From: Vallicoccus soli
GTDB taxonomy: Bacteria; Actinomycetota; Actinomycetes; Motilibacterales; Motilibacteraceae
NCBI RefSeq assembly: GCF_003594885.1
Contig: NZ_QZEZ01000001.1
Span: 372,001-436,000 of the forward strand
DNA: 64,000 bases
Direction of reading: 5' to 3'
Part shown: positions 7,629-18,451 of the stretch, piece by piece
Numbering within the stretch: the first letter of the stretch is position 1
Layout of the letters: each line of letters opens with the position of its first letter
Notes under the pieces: generated by a model
Database searches by the model: none
What the model was told of the DNA's origin: nothing
The model's input: the letters and a program-made list of their open reading frames with translations, nothing else
Translations under genes and position numbers: made by a program

Positions 7629-7900
7629 GCGTCAGCGTGCGCATCCCGACGATCCTGCGGACCTACACCAAGGGGGAGTCCGAGGTGAGCGCGGAGGGCT
7701 CGACGCTCGCCGAGGTCATCGCCTCGCTCGACGCCTCGTACCCCGGGATCGGCGCGCGCGTCCTCGACGACGCGGGCAAGCTGCGGCGCTTCGTCAACGT
7801 GTACGTCGGCGACGAGGACGTGCGCTTCGCCGACGGGCTGCAGACCCCGACGCCCGAGGGGGCGCAGGTCTCGGTCATCCCGGCGGTCGCCGGGGGCTGA
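7625..7900 (+). CDS. cysO: CysO-like MoaD/ThiS-family sulfur-carrier protein
   Basis: This 91-residue ubiquitin-fold protein ends in the di-glycine tail AVAGG used for thiocarboxylate formation. The segments [23 protein letters not shown] and [10 protein letters not shown] closely follow mycobacterial CysO, which carries sulfide as a C-terminal thiocarboxylate for cysteine synthesis by CysM. Its GTG overlaps the thrC stop (GTGA), so translation is coupled to the PLP enzyme. No cysM or Mec peptidase is next to it. The pairing with a ThrC-like enzyme under SAM control suggests sulfur delivery for homocysteine rather than cysteine. Confidence 0.88.
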   Translation: MSVSVRIPTILRTYTKGESEVSAEGSTLAEVIASLDASYPGIGARVLDDAGKLRRFVNVYVGDEDVRFADGLQTPTPEGAQVSVIPAVAGG

Positions 7901-7925
7901 CGCGGGCGGCGGTACGGTCCCCGCC

Positions 7926-10482
<2,557 letters not shown>

Positions 10483-10515
10483 GCCACGCCGCTCGCACCA
10501 CCTGAGCACCACCCC

Positions 10516-10551
10516 GAGGGGCGGTCCCGGCTCGCGCCGGGGCCGCCCCTC
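10516..10551 (+). terminator. groEL terminator hairpin
   Basis: GAGGGGCGGTCCCGGC (10516-10531) pairs with GCCGGGGCCGCCCCTC (10536-10551) around a TCGC loop. The stem is 16 bp with one G-U pair in RNA. Confidence 0.8.
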
Positions 10552-10579
10552 GCGGCGTCGCACCCCTAGGCTCCTCGTC

Positions 10580-11098
10580 GTGGAACGTCCCTGGCTGCCC
10601 CACGAGGCGCTGACGGGTGCGGCGGGCACCTTCGGCTGGACCGCCGCCCGGCACTACGACGACCGGCCCCGCCGGCGCCGGGCCGTCCGGGCCGGCGTCC
10701 TGGCGGGCCTGCTCGTCGCCGAGGCCACCCGTCCCGCGCGCCACGGGCGACCGGTCGCGCCGGCCCCCGAGCGGCACGCGGGGCCGCACCCCGCGCCGCA
10801 GGACCCCGCGCCGGAGGACCCCGCGCCGGAGCACCCCGCGCCGGAGGACCCCGCGCCGGAGGACCCGGCGCCCGGCCTCCGGGACCTCCCGTGGCCGCTG
10901 GTCGCGGCCGGGCTCGGCGCCTCGGTCGCCGGCACGGTGCTGTGGCACCGCGCCGAGGACCGCTGGCTGCGCCGGCTCGCCCGTCGCGGGCACCGCAGCC
11001 CCGCCGCCTCCCTCGGGCTGGGCCTGGCGGGGGCGCAGCTGCTCATGGCGCTCGGCGCCGGGGCGGTCGCCCGGCGCCGCGACGCCCGCCGCGGCTGA
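10580..11098 (+). CDS. Hypothetical membrane protein with PEDPAP repeats
   Basis: No family recognised. The 172-residue product has an N-terminal region with a possible membrane helix (AVRAGVLAGLLVAE), a low-complexity Pro/Glu/Asp stretch built from six-fold P(E/Q)(D/H)PAP repeats (about residues 70-97, encoded by a 15-nt tandem repeat), and two C-terminal hydrophobic segments (LVAAGLGASVAGTVLW and SLGLGLAGAQLLMALGAGAV). A TAGGCT -10 box 7 nt before the GTG supports a leaderless start. Confidence 0.65.
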   Translation: MERPWLPHEALTGAAGTFGWTAARHYDDRPRRRRAVRAGVLAGLLVAEATRPARHGRPVAPAPERHAGPHPAPQDPAPEDPAPEHPAPEDPAPEDPAPGLRDLPWPLVAAGLGASVAGTVLWHRAEDRWLRRLARRGHRSPAASLGLGLAGAQLLMALGAGAVARRRDARRG

Positions 11099-11113
11099 GG
11101 GCCCGCGGCGCCC

Positions 11114-11401
11114 TCAGCCGAAGCTGCGGGCGACCTGCTCCTCGGCGCCGGCGTACGCCGTCCCCGCCTGCGCCAGCAGGTCGGCGATGCCGGTGAGCGC
11201 CTGGTTGAGCCCCTCGGCGCTGCGCTGCCACTCGGCCCACAGCTCCTGGAAGCGCGCCTGCGCGACGCCCGCCCAGTCGCCGCCGAGGGGCGCGACGGAC
11301 GCGGCGAGCCCGCGCAGCTCGCCGTCGATGCTCCCGGCGCCGCCGCGGACCCGTCCGGAGAGGGAGTGCAGCTGCTCGGGGGTGACCCGGAACCCGGTCA
11401 T
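11114..11401 (-). CDS. WXG100-family type VII secretion (ESAT-6-like) protein
   Basis: The 95-residue protein has the size and helical hairpin of WXG100 proteins, with the W-x-G turn in GGDWAGVAQARF near the middle. Such proteins dimerise and are exported by ESX/type VII systems or escort larger substrates. The usual C-terminal YxxxD/E signal is not obvious (TAYAGAEEQ is the nearest match). ATG 11401 has an AGGAG site. No ESX ATPase or partner is adjacent, so it is an orphan copy. Confidence 0.8.
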   Translation of the reverse strand: MTGFRVTPEQLHSLSGRVRGGAGSIDGELRGLAASVAPLGGDWAGVAQARFQELWAEWQRSAEGLNQALTGIADLLAQAGTAYAGAEEQVARSFG

Positions 11402-11511
11402 GGGGTGCTCCTGTCGTGGCCGGCGGCCCCCGTCGGGCCGCGTCCGGCGCACCGTACGGCCGCGCCGCGGACCCCCGGCCCGGGCCGTCCACAGCCCTGT
11501 GGACGGTCGGC

Positions 11512-11859
11512 TCAGCCCGGCGGGAGCGCGCCCAGCGGCGCGACGACCCCGCACCCCTCGGTGCACACCCAGTGCGGGTCGGGCCCGAGCTCGGGCTCCA
11601 CGCCCAGCGGCTCGCCGTCGTGCACGCGGCAGGTCGGCCAGCGGCCCTCGGTGTCCATGAGCCGGTCCTGCACGTCCTGGGCGACCTGGCCGGCCACGTA
11701 CGCCCCGCCCTCGGGCCACTGCCCGACCCACCAGCGCCGCTCGACGACGACGTCCTCGACGAGGTCGACGACGTCGGGGGTGTCGGCGCCGTAGGCCGCG
11801 AGGTCGTGCAGCACGAGCGCGCGGGCGCGCAGCAGCGGGTCGGCGGGGGCGTCGCTCAT
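11512..11859 (-). CDS. Conserved-looking hypothetical protein
   Basis: No family recognised. The 115-residue product is acidic, starts MSDAPADPLLRARALVLHDLA, and has a Trp-rich segment (ERRWWVGQWPEGG) with a C-terminal Cys/His region (CRVHDGEPLG ... CTEGCG) that could bind a metal. ATG 11859 is preferred over ATG 11868 because the G-rich sequence between them can serve as the ribosome-binding site. It is transcribed in the same direction as the WXG100 gene, 110 nt upstream of it. Confidence 0.6.
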   Translation of the reverse strand: MSDAPADPLLRARALVLHDLAAYGADTPDVVDLVEDVVVERRWWVGQWPEGGAYVAGQVAQDVQDRLMDTEGRWPTCRVHDGEPLGVEPELGPDPHWVCTEGCGVVAPLGALPPG

Positions 11860-11896
11860 GCCCCCCATGGTGCCCCGGCGGCTAGGCTCGCCCGCT

Positions 11897-12157
11897 GTGG
11901 CGATCCTCGTCGACCCGGCCATCTGGCCCTGGCGCGACAAGCTGTGGTCGCACCTGGTGAGCGACACCGGGTACGACGAGCTGCACGCCTTCGCCGAGCG
12001 CCTCGGCGTGCCGCGCCGGGCGTTCCAGGGCGACCACTACGACATCCCGGAGGAGCTGCGGGACCGGGCGATCGCCCTCGGCGCGCAGGACGTGACGGGG
12101 CGCGAGCTCGTCACCCGGCTGCTGGCCTCGGGGCTGCGCCGGCGGCCAGCGCGCTGA
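11897..12157 (+). CDS. DUF4031 domain protein
   Basis: This 86-residue protein matches the DUF4031 pattern: AILVDPAIWPWRDKLWSHLVSD, then ELHAFAERLGVPRRAFQGDHYDIP. The function is unknown; the conserved Asp/His/Trp positions suggest a small catalytic or nucleotide-binding protein. A TAGGCT box 8 nt before the GTG suggests leaderless transcription. Its last 47 nt overlap the end of the convergent HD-domain gene. Confidence 0.8.
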   Translation: MAILVDPAIWPWRDKLWSHLVSDTGYDELHAFAERLGVPRRAFQGDHYDIPEELRDRAIALGAQDVTGRELVTRLLASGLRRRPAR

Positions 12158-12785
12158 GCTCGCGCGCGACGTTGTCCCGCGCGGCACGCTCCCCGTGCGC
12201 CCCGGTCGGCGTGCGGAAGAGCCGCGGGTGCGCCAGCAGCCCCCGCAGCACCGCGGCGCGGCCGGCGGCGAAGGCGGCGTCGGGCACGTGGGCGTGCTCG
12301 CGGCGCACGTCCGCGGCGTACTCCGCGTAGCGGGCCGGGTCGGCGGCGAGCACGCCGAGGTCGGCGTCGGCGAGGACGCACCCGTCCGCGTCGCCGTCCG
12401 CGGGGTCGTGCCCCGCGGTGAGCAGCACCAGCCGGGCGACCTCGCCCGCGGCGGGCACCCCGAGGGCGCCGAGGACCGCGGTGGCCAGCCGCGCGGAGCG
12501 CTCCTCGCTGCCGGGGCGGTGGACGTCGTACACCGCGTCGTGGAACCACGCGGCCAGCCGCACCGCGCCGGGGTCGCGGGCGTGCCGCGCGAGCGCGTCG
12601 ACCCGCTCGAGCACCTCCGCGAGGTGCCGGCGGTCGTGGTACGCGCGGTGCGGCTCGTCCCAGCGCGCCAGCAGGTCCCGCCCCGCCGCGTCCAGCGCCG
12701 GGCCGGGGCGCGCCCCGGCGCCGACCGCCGCCGCGGCCCACCGCGCGAGCAGGTCCTCGTCCGCCACGACCGTCACGTCCGCCAC
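12111..12785 (-). CDS. HD-domain family metal-dependent protein
   Basis: The 224-residue product has conserved metal-binding-type residues: YHDRRHLAEVL (His), AAWFHDAVYDV (the HD pair), and LTAGHDPADGDADGCVLADADLGVLA with further Asp residues. This pattern belongs to a family often mislabelled as NMDA receptor subunit-like in bacteria, probably a phosphohydrolase of unknown substrate. It is followed 25 nt downstream by the recQ stop region but transcribed with recQ from right to left, so recQ lies upstream. Confidence 0.75.
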   Translation of the reverse strand: MADVTVVADEDLLARWAAAAVGAGARPGPALDAAGRDLLARWDEPHRAYHDRRHLAEVLERVDALARHARDPGAVRLAAWFHDAVYDVHRPGSEERSARLATAVLGALGVPAAGEVARLVLLTAGHDPADGDADGCVLADADLGVLAADPARYAEYAADVRREHAHVPDAAFAAGRAAVLRGLLAHPRLFRTPTGAHGERAARDNVARELSALAAGAAPRPAAG

Positions 12786-12810
12786 CCCCGCATCGTCCCG
12801 CGGCCGACCG

Positions 12811-14460
12811 TCAGTCCGCGGGCTCCAGCAGGTCGGAGCGGCGGACCGCCTCGAGGGCGAGGGTGCGGTAGCCGGACTCGTCGAAGAGGACCGTCACCCG
12901 GTCGGGGTCGCCCTCGTAGCCCATGACCACCCCCTCGCCGAACTGCTCGTGGCGCACCCGCTCCTGCAGCGCGAAGGGGGCGTCGGCGACGTCGGGCACC
13001 TCCTCGGCGGTCCCGGCCCGGCAGGTGTCGCAGTGCCCGCACGGCTCGGGCAGCTCCTCGCCGAAGTACGACAGCATGAACTGGCGGCGGCAGCCGGTCG
13101 TCTCGGCGTAGCCGCGCATCATCTCCAGGCGCGAGCGCTCCATGGTCCGCTGCGCCTCCGCGAGCTCCACCGCCCGCTCCGCCGCCGCGTGCGGGTCGCC
13201 CCGGCGGTCGTCCTCCACGTCCTCGAGGAGGTTGACGATCCGCCCGAGCTTGCGGGGGCCGAGGCCGGTGCGCTCGCGCAGCTCGGCCCGGTCGTCGCGG
13301 TCCGAGGGGTCCGCGCCGGTGCGCTCGATCGCGCGGGCCACCTGCTCGACCTGCTCCTCGTCGGGGGCGCTCGTGGTGAAGAACCGCCGCAGGCCGAGGT
13401 CCTCGGGCCGGTAGAAGAGCACCGCGGAGGAGGGCTCGCCGTCGCGCCCGGCGCGCCCGACCTCCTGGTAGTAGCTGTCGGGGGAGTCGGGGACGGTGGC
13501 GTGCACGACGGTGCGGATGTCGGCCTTGTCGATGCCCATGCCGAAGGCGTTCGTCGCGACGATGACGTCGAGCTCGCCGGCCATGAACCGCTGCTGGACC
13601 TCCTCGCGGTCGCCCGCGCGCATCCCGCCGTGGTAGGCGGCCGCGCGCAGGCCGAGCTCGGCGACCGCCTCGGCGTACTCCTCGGTGTCGCGGCGGGTCG
13701 CGGTGTAGAGGATGAGCGGCTTGGCCTCGGCGGCGGTGCGCAGCAGGACCTCGTCGCGCTTCTCGGCGTCCGAGCGCAGCCGGACGACCTGCAGGTCGAT
13801 GTTGGTGCGGGCGAAGCCCTTCACCACGACCTCGGGGTCGCGCATGCGCAGGTGCTCGACGATGTCGTCGCGCACCTGGGGCGCGGCGGTCGCGGTCAGG
13901 GCGATGACCCGGGGGCGCCCGAGCGCGTCGATGAACTCGCCGAGGCGCAGGTAGTCCGGCCTGAAGTCGTGCCCCCAGGAGGACACGGCGTGCGCCTCGT
14001 CCACCGCGACGAGGCTCGGGCGCAGGGCGCGGACCCGCTCGAGGACCTCCGGGTTGGCCAGCTGCTCCGGGGCGAGGAAGAGGAACTCCGCGTCGCCCTG
14101 GCGCACGGCCTCCCAGGCCTCGCGCCGCTCCCGCGCGCTCGTCGCGGAGCTCACCGCGTACGCCTCGGTCTCGGCGCCGTGCTCGCGCAGCCCCTCGACC
14201 TGGTCCTGCTGCAGGGCGATGAGCGGGGAGACCACGAGCGTCGGGCCCTGCATGAGGACCGCGGGCACCTGGTAGACGGCCGACTTGCCGCCGCCGGTGG
14301 GCATGACGAGCAGCACGTCGTGCCCGGCGAGCAGCGCCGCCATCGCCTCCTCCTGCCCCTCGCGCAGCTGCTCGTAGCCGAAGACCTCGCGGGCCACCCG
14401 CCGGACCTCCGCCAGCGCCTCCTCGCGGGGCAGCGCGGCGTCGCGGGGGACGGTGCTCAT
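12811..14460 (-). CDS. recQ: RecQ-family ATP-dependent DNA helicase
   Basis: The 549-residue SF2 helicase has Walker A (MPTGGGKSAVYQVPA), DEAH (VAVDEAHAVSSWGHDFRP), TATAAPQVRDDI as motif III, and GRAGRDGEPSSA as motif VI. A RecQ zinc cluster follows (CRRQFMLSYFGE ... CGHCDTCRAG). The C-terminal part is a short extension with a WYL-like or RQC-like strand region rather than a clear HRDC domain. It unwinds recombination and repair intermediates. The HD-domain gene follows it on the same strand. Confidence 0.93.
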   Translation of the reverse strand: MSTVPRDAALPREEALAEVRRVAREVFGYEQLREGQEEAMAALLAGHDVLLVMPTGGGKSAVYQVPAVLMQGPTLVVSPLIALQQDQVEGLREHGAETEAYAVSSATSARERREAWEAVRQGDAEFLFLAPEQLANPEVLERVRALRPSLVAVDEAHAVSSWGHDFRPDYLRLGEFIDALGRPRVIALTATAAPQVRDDIVEHLRMRDPEVVVKGFARTNIDLQVVRLRSDAEKRDEVLLRTAAEAKPLILYTATRRDTEEYAEAVAELGLRAAAYHGGMRAGDREEVQQRFMAGELDVIVATNAFGMGIDKADIRTVVHATVPDSPDSYYQEVGRAGRDGEPSSAVLFYRPEDLGLRRFFTTSAPDEEQVEQVARAIERTGADPSDRDDRAELRERTGLGPRKLGRIVNLLEDVEDDRRGDPHAAAERAVELAEAQRTMERSRLEMMRGYAETTGCRRQFMLSYFGEELPEPCGHCDTCRAGTAEEVPDVADAPFALQERVRHEQFGEGVVMGYEGDPDRVTVLFDESGYRTLALEAVRRSDLLEPAD

Positions 14461-14585
14461 GCGGGCGGCCTCCAGGGGCTCGTGGGGGCCCGGCGGGGTG
14501 CCCGGGCGACCGCCCAGCGGTACCGCGCGGCGGCCGGCGCGAAACGCGGCCCGCGGCTGTCGGCCCCGGTGGGTAGCGTGCCCGC

Positions 14586-16634
14586 GTGCCCGAGGAGACC
14601 GACGCCACGCCCTTCCACGACCCCGCCGCCCACGTCGCGCTGGCGCGCACGACCGGCCTGGCGCTCTCGCCCGACGGGACGCGCCTCGTCGCGACCGTGG
14701 CGAGCCTGGCGCCGGACCGGACGGCCTACCGCAGCGCGCTGTGGGAGGTGGACCCGGCGGGCGGGCGACCGGCCCACCGGCTCACCCGCTCCGCCGAGGG
14801 CGAGGCCGGGGCCGCCCCCGCCCCGGGCGGCGACCTGCTCTTCCTCTCCCGCCGCCCGCTGCCGCCGGCGCCGCCCGACGCGGAGGGCCGCGGCGACGGC
14901 GACGTGGCCGCGCTCTGGGCGCTGCCCGCGGGCGGCGGCGAGGCGCGCCGGCTCGCCGAGCGCCCCGGCGGGTTCGACGCCGTCGTCGTGGCGCGCGACG
15001 CGGGCACGGTCGTCGCGCTCGCGCCCGCGCTGCCGGGCACGAGCGGCGACGCGGAGGACCGCGCGCGGCGCACCGCCCGGGAGGAGGCGGCCGTCACGGC
15101 GCTGCTGCACGAGGAGGGGCCCGTCCGCTCCTGGGACCACGACCTCGGCCCCGCGGAGTCGCGCCTGCTCGTCGTCGAGCCGGGCGAGGGCGATGCGCCC
15201 GCGGTGCTGCGCGACCTGACGCCCGCGCCGGGCCGCGCCCTCGACGAGCAGTCGCCGGTCCTCACCCCGGACGGGGCCCACGTGGTCACCGGCTGGTCCC
15301 GCGCGCAGGGCTGGCGCGAGCGGGTGCAGGACCTCGTCGCGGTGGCCACGGCCGACGGCGCGGTGCGCGTGCTCGCGGCGGCCGAGCCGGACGCGGTGTC
15401 CTGGGGAGCGCCCGCGGTGTCCCCGGACGGGCGGCTCGTCGCGTGCCTGCGCGAGGGCCTCAGCGGCTACGACCGCGTCCCCACGCTCGACCTGTGCGTC
15501 GTCGACCTCGAGGGCGGCGAGCCGCGGGTCCTCACCGCGGGCTTCGACCTGCGCCCCGGGCGGCCCGTCTTCACCGGCGACGGGGCGGCGCTGCTGTTCA
15601 CGGCCGACGAGCAGGGGCACCGCCCGGTGTTCCGGCTCGACCTCGCGACCGGCGCCGTCGTGCGGCTGACGCGGTGGGGGGCGTACGACGCGCTGTGCCC
15701 CTCGTCGGACGGCCGGCACGTCTTCGCGCTGTCCTCGTCGTACGAGCACCCGGCCGAGCCGGTGCGCCTCGACGCCGCGGCGCCCGACCAGGACCCCGTG
15801 CCGCTGCGCGGGCCGGTGCCGCGCCCGCAGGTCCCCGGCCGCCTCGAGGAGGTGCGCACGCGGGCCGAGGACGGCACGCCGCTGCGGGCCTGGCTCGTGC
15901 TGCCGCCCGGCGCGTCGCCCGACGCCCCGGCGCCGCTGCTGCTGTGGATCCACGGCGGGCCGCTGGGCAGCTGGAACGACTGGTCGTGGCGGTGGAACCC
16001 CCACCTCATGGCGGCGCGCGGCTGGGCGGTGCTGCTGCCCGACCCGGCGCTCTCCACCGGGTACGGCGACGCGTTCGTCCAGCGCGGCTGGGGCCGGTGG
16101 GGCGCCGAGCCGTTCACCGACCTCATGGCGGTGACCGACGCCGCGCTCGAGCGCGGCGACCTCGACGCCGGGCGCACCGCGGCCATGGGCGGGTCGTTCG
16201 GCGGCTACATGGCGAACTGGGTGGCCACCCGCACGGACCGCTTCCGCGCGATCGTCACGCACGCCAGCCTCTGGGCGCTCGACCAGTTCGTGCCGACGAC
16301 CGACGTGCCGGCCTACTGGGCCCGCGAGTGGGGAGCCGCGCTGGAGCAGCCGGAGCGCTACGAGGCCTGGTCGCCGCACCGCTACGCCGACCGCATCCGC
16401 ACGCCGATGCTGGTGGTCCACGGCGACCGCGACTACCGGGTGCCCATCGGCGAGGGGCTGCGCCTGTGGAGCGACCTGCAGCGGCTCGGCGTCCCCTCGA
16501 GGTTCCTCTACTACCCGGACGAGAACCACTGGGTGCTCGGGCCCGGCAACGCGCGGGTCTGGTACGAGACGGTCTTCGCCTTCCTCGACCACCACGTGCT
16601 CGGCCGGGAGTGGCGGCGGCCCGAGCTGCTCTGA
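14586..16634 (+). CDS. S9 family (prolyl oligopeptidase/acylaminoacyl-type) peptidase
   Basis: The 682-residue protein has a WD40-like beta-propeller half (SPDGTRLVATVASLAPD, LTPDGAHVVTGWSR and similar blades, about 1-420) followed by an alpha/beta-hydrolase domain. The catalytic triad is Ser537 in GGSFGGYM, Asp616 in HGDRDYRVP and His648 in DENHWVL. No signal peptide is seen, so it probably degrades peptides in the cytoplasm. TAGCGT 6 nt before the GTG indicates a leaderless transcript. Confidence 0.92.
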   Translation: MPEETDATPFHDPAAHVALARTTGLALSPDGTRLVATVASLAPDRTAYRSALWEVDPAGGRPAHRLTRSAEGEAGAAPAPGGDLLFLSRRPLPPAPPDAEGRGDGDVAALWALPAGGGEARRLAERPGGFDAVVVARDAGTVVALAPALPGTSGDAEDRARRTAREEAAVTALLHEEGPVRSWDHDLGPAESRLLVVEPGEGDAPAVLRDLTPAPGRALDEQSPVLTPDGAHVVTGWSRAQGWRERVQDLVAVATADGAVRVLAAAEPDAVSWGAPAVSPDGRLVACLREGLSGYDRVPTLDLCVVDLEGGEPRVLTAGFDLRPGRPVFTGDGAALLFTADEQGHRPVFRLDLATGAVVRLTRWGAYDALCPSSDGRHVFALSSSYEHPAEPVRLDAAAPDQDPVPLRGPVPRPQVPGRLEEVRTRAEDGTPLRAWLVLPPGASPDAPAPLLLWIHGGPLGSWNDWSWRWNPHLMAARGWAVLLPDPALSTGYGDAFVQRGWGRWGAEPFTDLMAVTDAALERGDLDAGRTAAMGGSFGGYMANWVATRTDRFRAIVTHASLWALDQFVPTTDVPAYWAREWGAALEQPERYEAWSPHRYADRIRTPMLVVHGDRDYRVPIGEGLRLWSDLQRLGVPSRFLYYPDENHWVLGPGNARVWYETVFAFLDHHVLGREWRRPELL

Positions 16635-16678
16635 GGCGCCCGCCCGGCCGGCGCGGCAGCCCGGCCCCGCCCGTCCGC

Positions 16679-18322
16679 TCAGTGCGGCGCGCGGGGCCGG
16701 CGCAGCGCCGGGAAGAGGTGGTGCGCCTCGGGCTCGCGGACGGCGAGGCTCCGCGCCCGCTGGTCCGCCGCCGCGTCCGACTCGGTCATGCGCCCCTGGT
16801 GCTGGCGCAGGTGCTCCTCCCACGAGCCGACGAGGTACGCCTCGACGAACCGGTGGGGCACCTCGCCGTCGCGGTAGAGCTGCCACCGGTACGCGCCGGT
16901 GCGCTGGCGGGCCCGGCGCACCGGCACCATCGCCTCGAGGAACGCCTCCTCGGCCTCCTCGGGGACGTCGTAGGTCGACGTGACGAGGACGGGCCCGACG
17001 TCGGGGTCCGGGTCGATGACGAGCTGCGGCTCCTGCCAGTAGATCGCCGGTGCCCGCCCGCCACCCGCGCGGCGCAAGGGCCACCACAGCACCGACGCGC
17101 CGCCGAGCGCGAGCAGCGCGGCGGCGGCGAGGAACGTCCGTACGAGCCCGAACCGGTCGGCGGCGAGGCCCCAGGCGAAGGACCCCGCGGCCTGGCTGCC
17201 GAAGAAGGTGATCTGGTAGACCGCGAGCCCGCGCGCCCGTACCCAGCCGGGCAGGAAGAGCTGCAGGGTCGCGTTCATCGTCGAGAGCACCCCGACCCAG
17301 GCGCCGCCGGCCGGCAGCAGGGCGAGCAGCACGACCGGCAGCGAGTCCACGAGGACCAGCACGGCGGTCGCGACGGCGAACAGCGCCGTGGACAGGCCGA
17401 TGACGGCGTTCGGGGAGATGCGGGCGCGGATCCGCGGCAGCACGACCACGCCCAGGACCGCGCCGATGCCGAGCGCGGCGAGCAGGACCCCGTACCCGCT
17501 GGAGCCGAGGCCGAGCTGCTGAGCGGCCACGACGGGGAGCAGCGCCCAGAGGGCGACGGCGGGGAGGATGAACAGGACGACCCGCAGCAGCAGCCGGCGG
17601 GTCACGGGGGAGTGGCGGACGTACCGCCCGCCGGCGCGCAGGGCGGGGACGAACCGCTCGCGCTGGGGCACGTCCTCGACCGGCGGGCGCCGCCAGGCGA
17701 GCAGGACCCCGACGAAGACGGTGAAGCTCAGCGCGTTGAGCCCGAACACCGCGGCGGTGCCGATGTGCGTGATGAGCAGCCCGGCCACGGCGGGCCCGAC
17801 CGCGCGGGCGAGGTTCATGCTCACCGCGCCGAGCGCGGAGGCCGAGGCCAGCATCCCGCGCGGCACGAGCTCGGGGATGAGCGACTGGTACGTCGGCGCG
17901 GTGAGGGCCGTGCCCACGCCGAGCGCGAAGGTCAGCAGGAGCAGCGTCGAGGGCCCCATCCGGTCCAGGGCGATCAGGACGGTGAGGGCGATCCCGACGA
18001 GCGCCATGTACGCCTGCACCGCGAGGAGCATGCGCCGCCGGTCGAAGCTGTCGGCCAGCACGCCCGCCGGGAGCGCGAGCAGCACCACCGGCAGGGTGCT
18101 GGCCGTCTGCACGAGGGCGACGAGCGTGGAGGCGTTGGGCCGGTCGACGAGCAGCAGCTGCGCACCGACCGTCTGCATCCAGGTGCCGACGTTGCTGAAG
18201 AGCGTGGCGAGCCAGAGGGCCCGGAACACCGGCTGGGCCAGCGGCGCCCACGGACCGCCGCCGTCGAGCGTCCCGGGGGCCGGGGGCGGCGGGTCGGCGG
18301 CGGGCACCGTGGGCGTCGTCAT
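16679..18322 (-). CDS. MFS exporter with C-terminal monooxygenase-like domain (MFS_3 type)
   Basis: The 547-residue protein has about twelve membrane segments (residues 25-420), starting with LAQPVFRALWLATLFSNVG and QTVGAQLLLV, as in EntS-like transmembrane secretion effectors. About 110 soluble residues follow, containing VTSTYDVPEEAEEAFLEAM and a HRFVEAYLVGSWEEHLRQH stretch that resembles the small ABM (antibiotic biosynthesis monooxygenase) fold common to this subfamily. It probably exports a small molecule; the substrate is unknown. A similar but shorter MFS lies at 52263-53555. Confidence 0.87.
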   Translation of the reverse strand: MTTPTVPAADPPPPAPGTLDGGGPWAPLAQPVFRALWLATLFSNVGTWMQTVGAQLLLVDRPNASTLVALVQTASTLPVVLLALPAGVLADSFDRRRMLLAVQAYMALVGIALTVLIALDRMGPSTLLLLTFALGVGTALTAPTYQSLIPELVPRGMLASASALGAVSMNLARAVGPAVAGLLITHIGTAAVFGLNALSFTVFVGVLLAWRRPPVEDVPQRERFVPALRAGGRYVRHSPVTRRLLLRVVLFILPAVALWALLPVVAAQQLGLGSSGYGVLLAALGIGAVLGVVVLPRIRARISPNAVIGLSTALFAVATAVLVLVDSLPVVLLALLPAGGAWVGVLSTMNATLQLFLPGWVRARGLAVYQITFFGSQAAGSFAWGLAADRFGLVRTFLAAAALLALGGASVLWWPLRRAGGGRAPAIYWQEPQLVIDPDPDVGPVLVTSTYDVPEEAEEAFLEAMVPVRRARQRTGAYRWQLYRDGEVPHRFVEAYLVGSWEEHLRQHQGRMTESDAAADQRARSLAVREPEAHHLFPALRRPRAPH

Positions 18323-18389
18323 GGCGGCGATGCTCTACCCGCCCACCGCCCCGGTGCACGCAACCGGGCCCCTCGGCCGGGACGACGAC

Positions 18390-18417
18390 GGGGCGGGGAC
18401 CCTCCGGTCCCCGCCCC
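18390..18417 (-). terminator. Terminator downstream of the GH51-GH43 operon
   Basis: GGGGCGGGGACC (18390-18401) and GGTCCCCGCCCC (18406-18417) form a perfect 12-bp stem with a CTCC loop. It lies 35 nt beyond the GH43 stop codon. Confidence 0.75.
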
Positions 18418-18451
18418 GCCGCCCCTCCTGCGGGCCGGCCCGCGCCCCGCG

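Noticed and set aside
7625-7900. MoaD of molybdopterin synthesis
   Set aside because: The sequence is much closer to CysO than to MoaD, and no moaE or other moa genes are nearby; the MOSC gene is 28 kb away.
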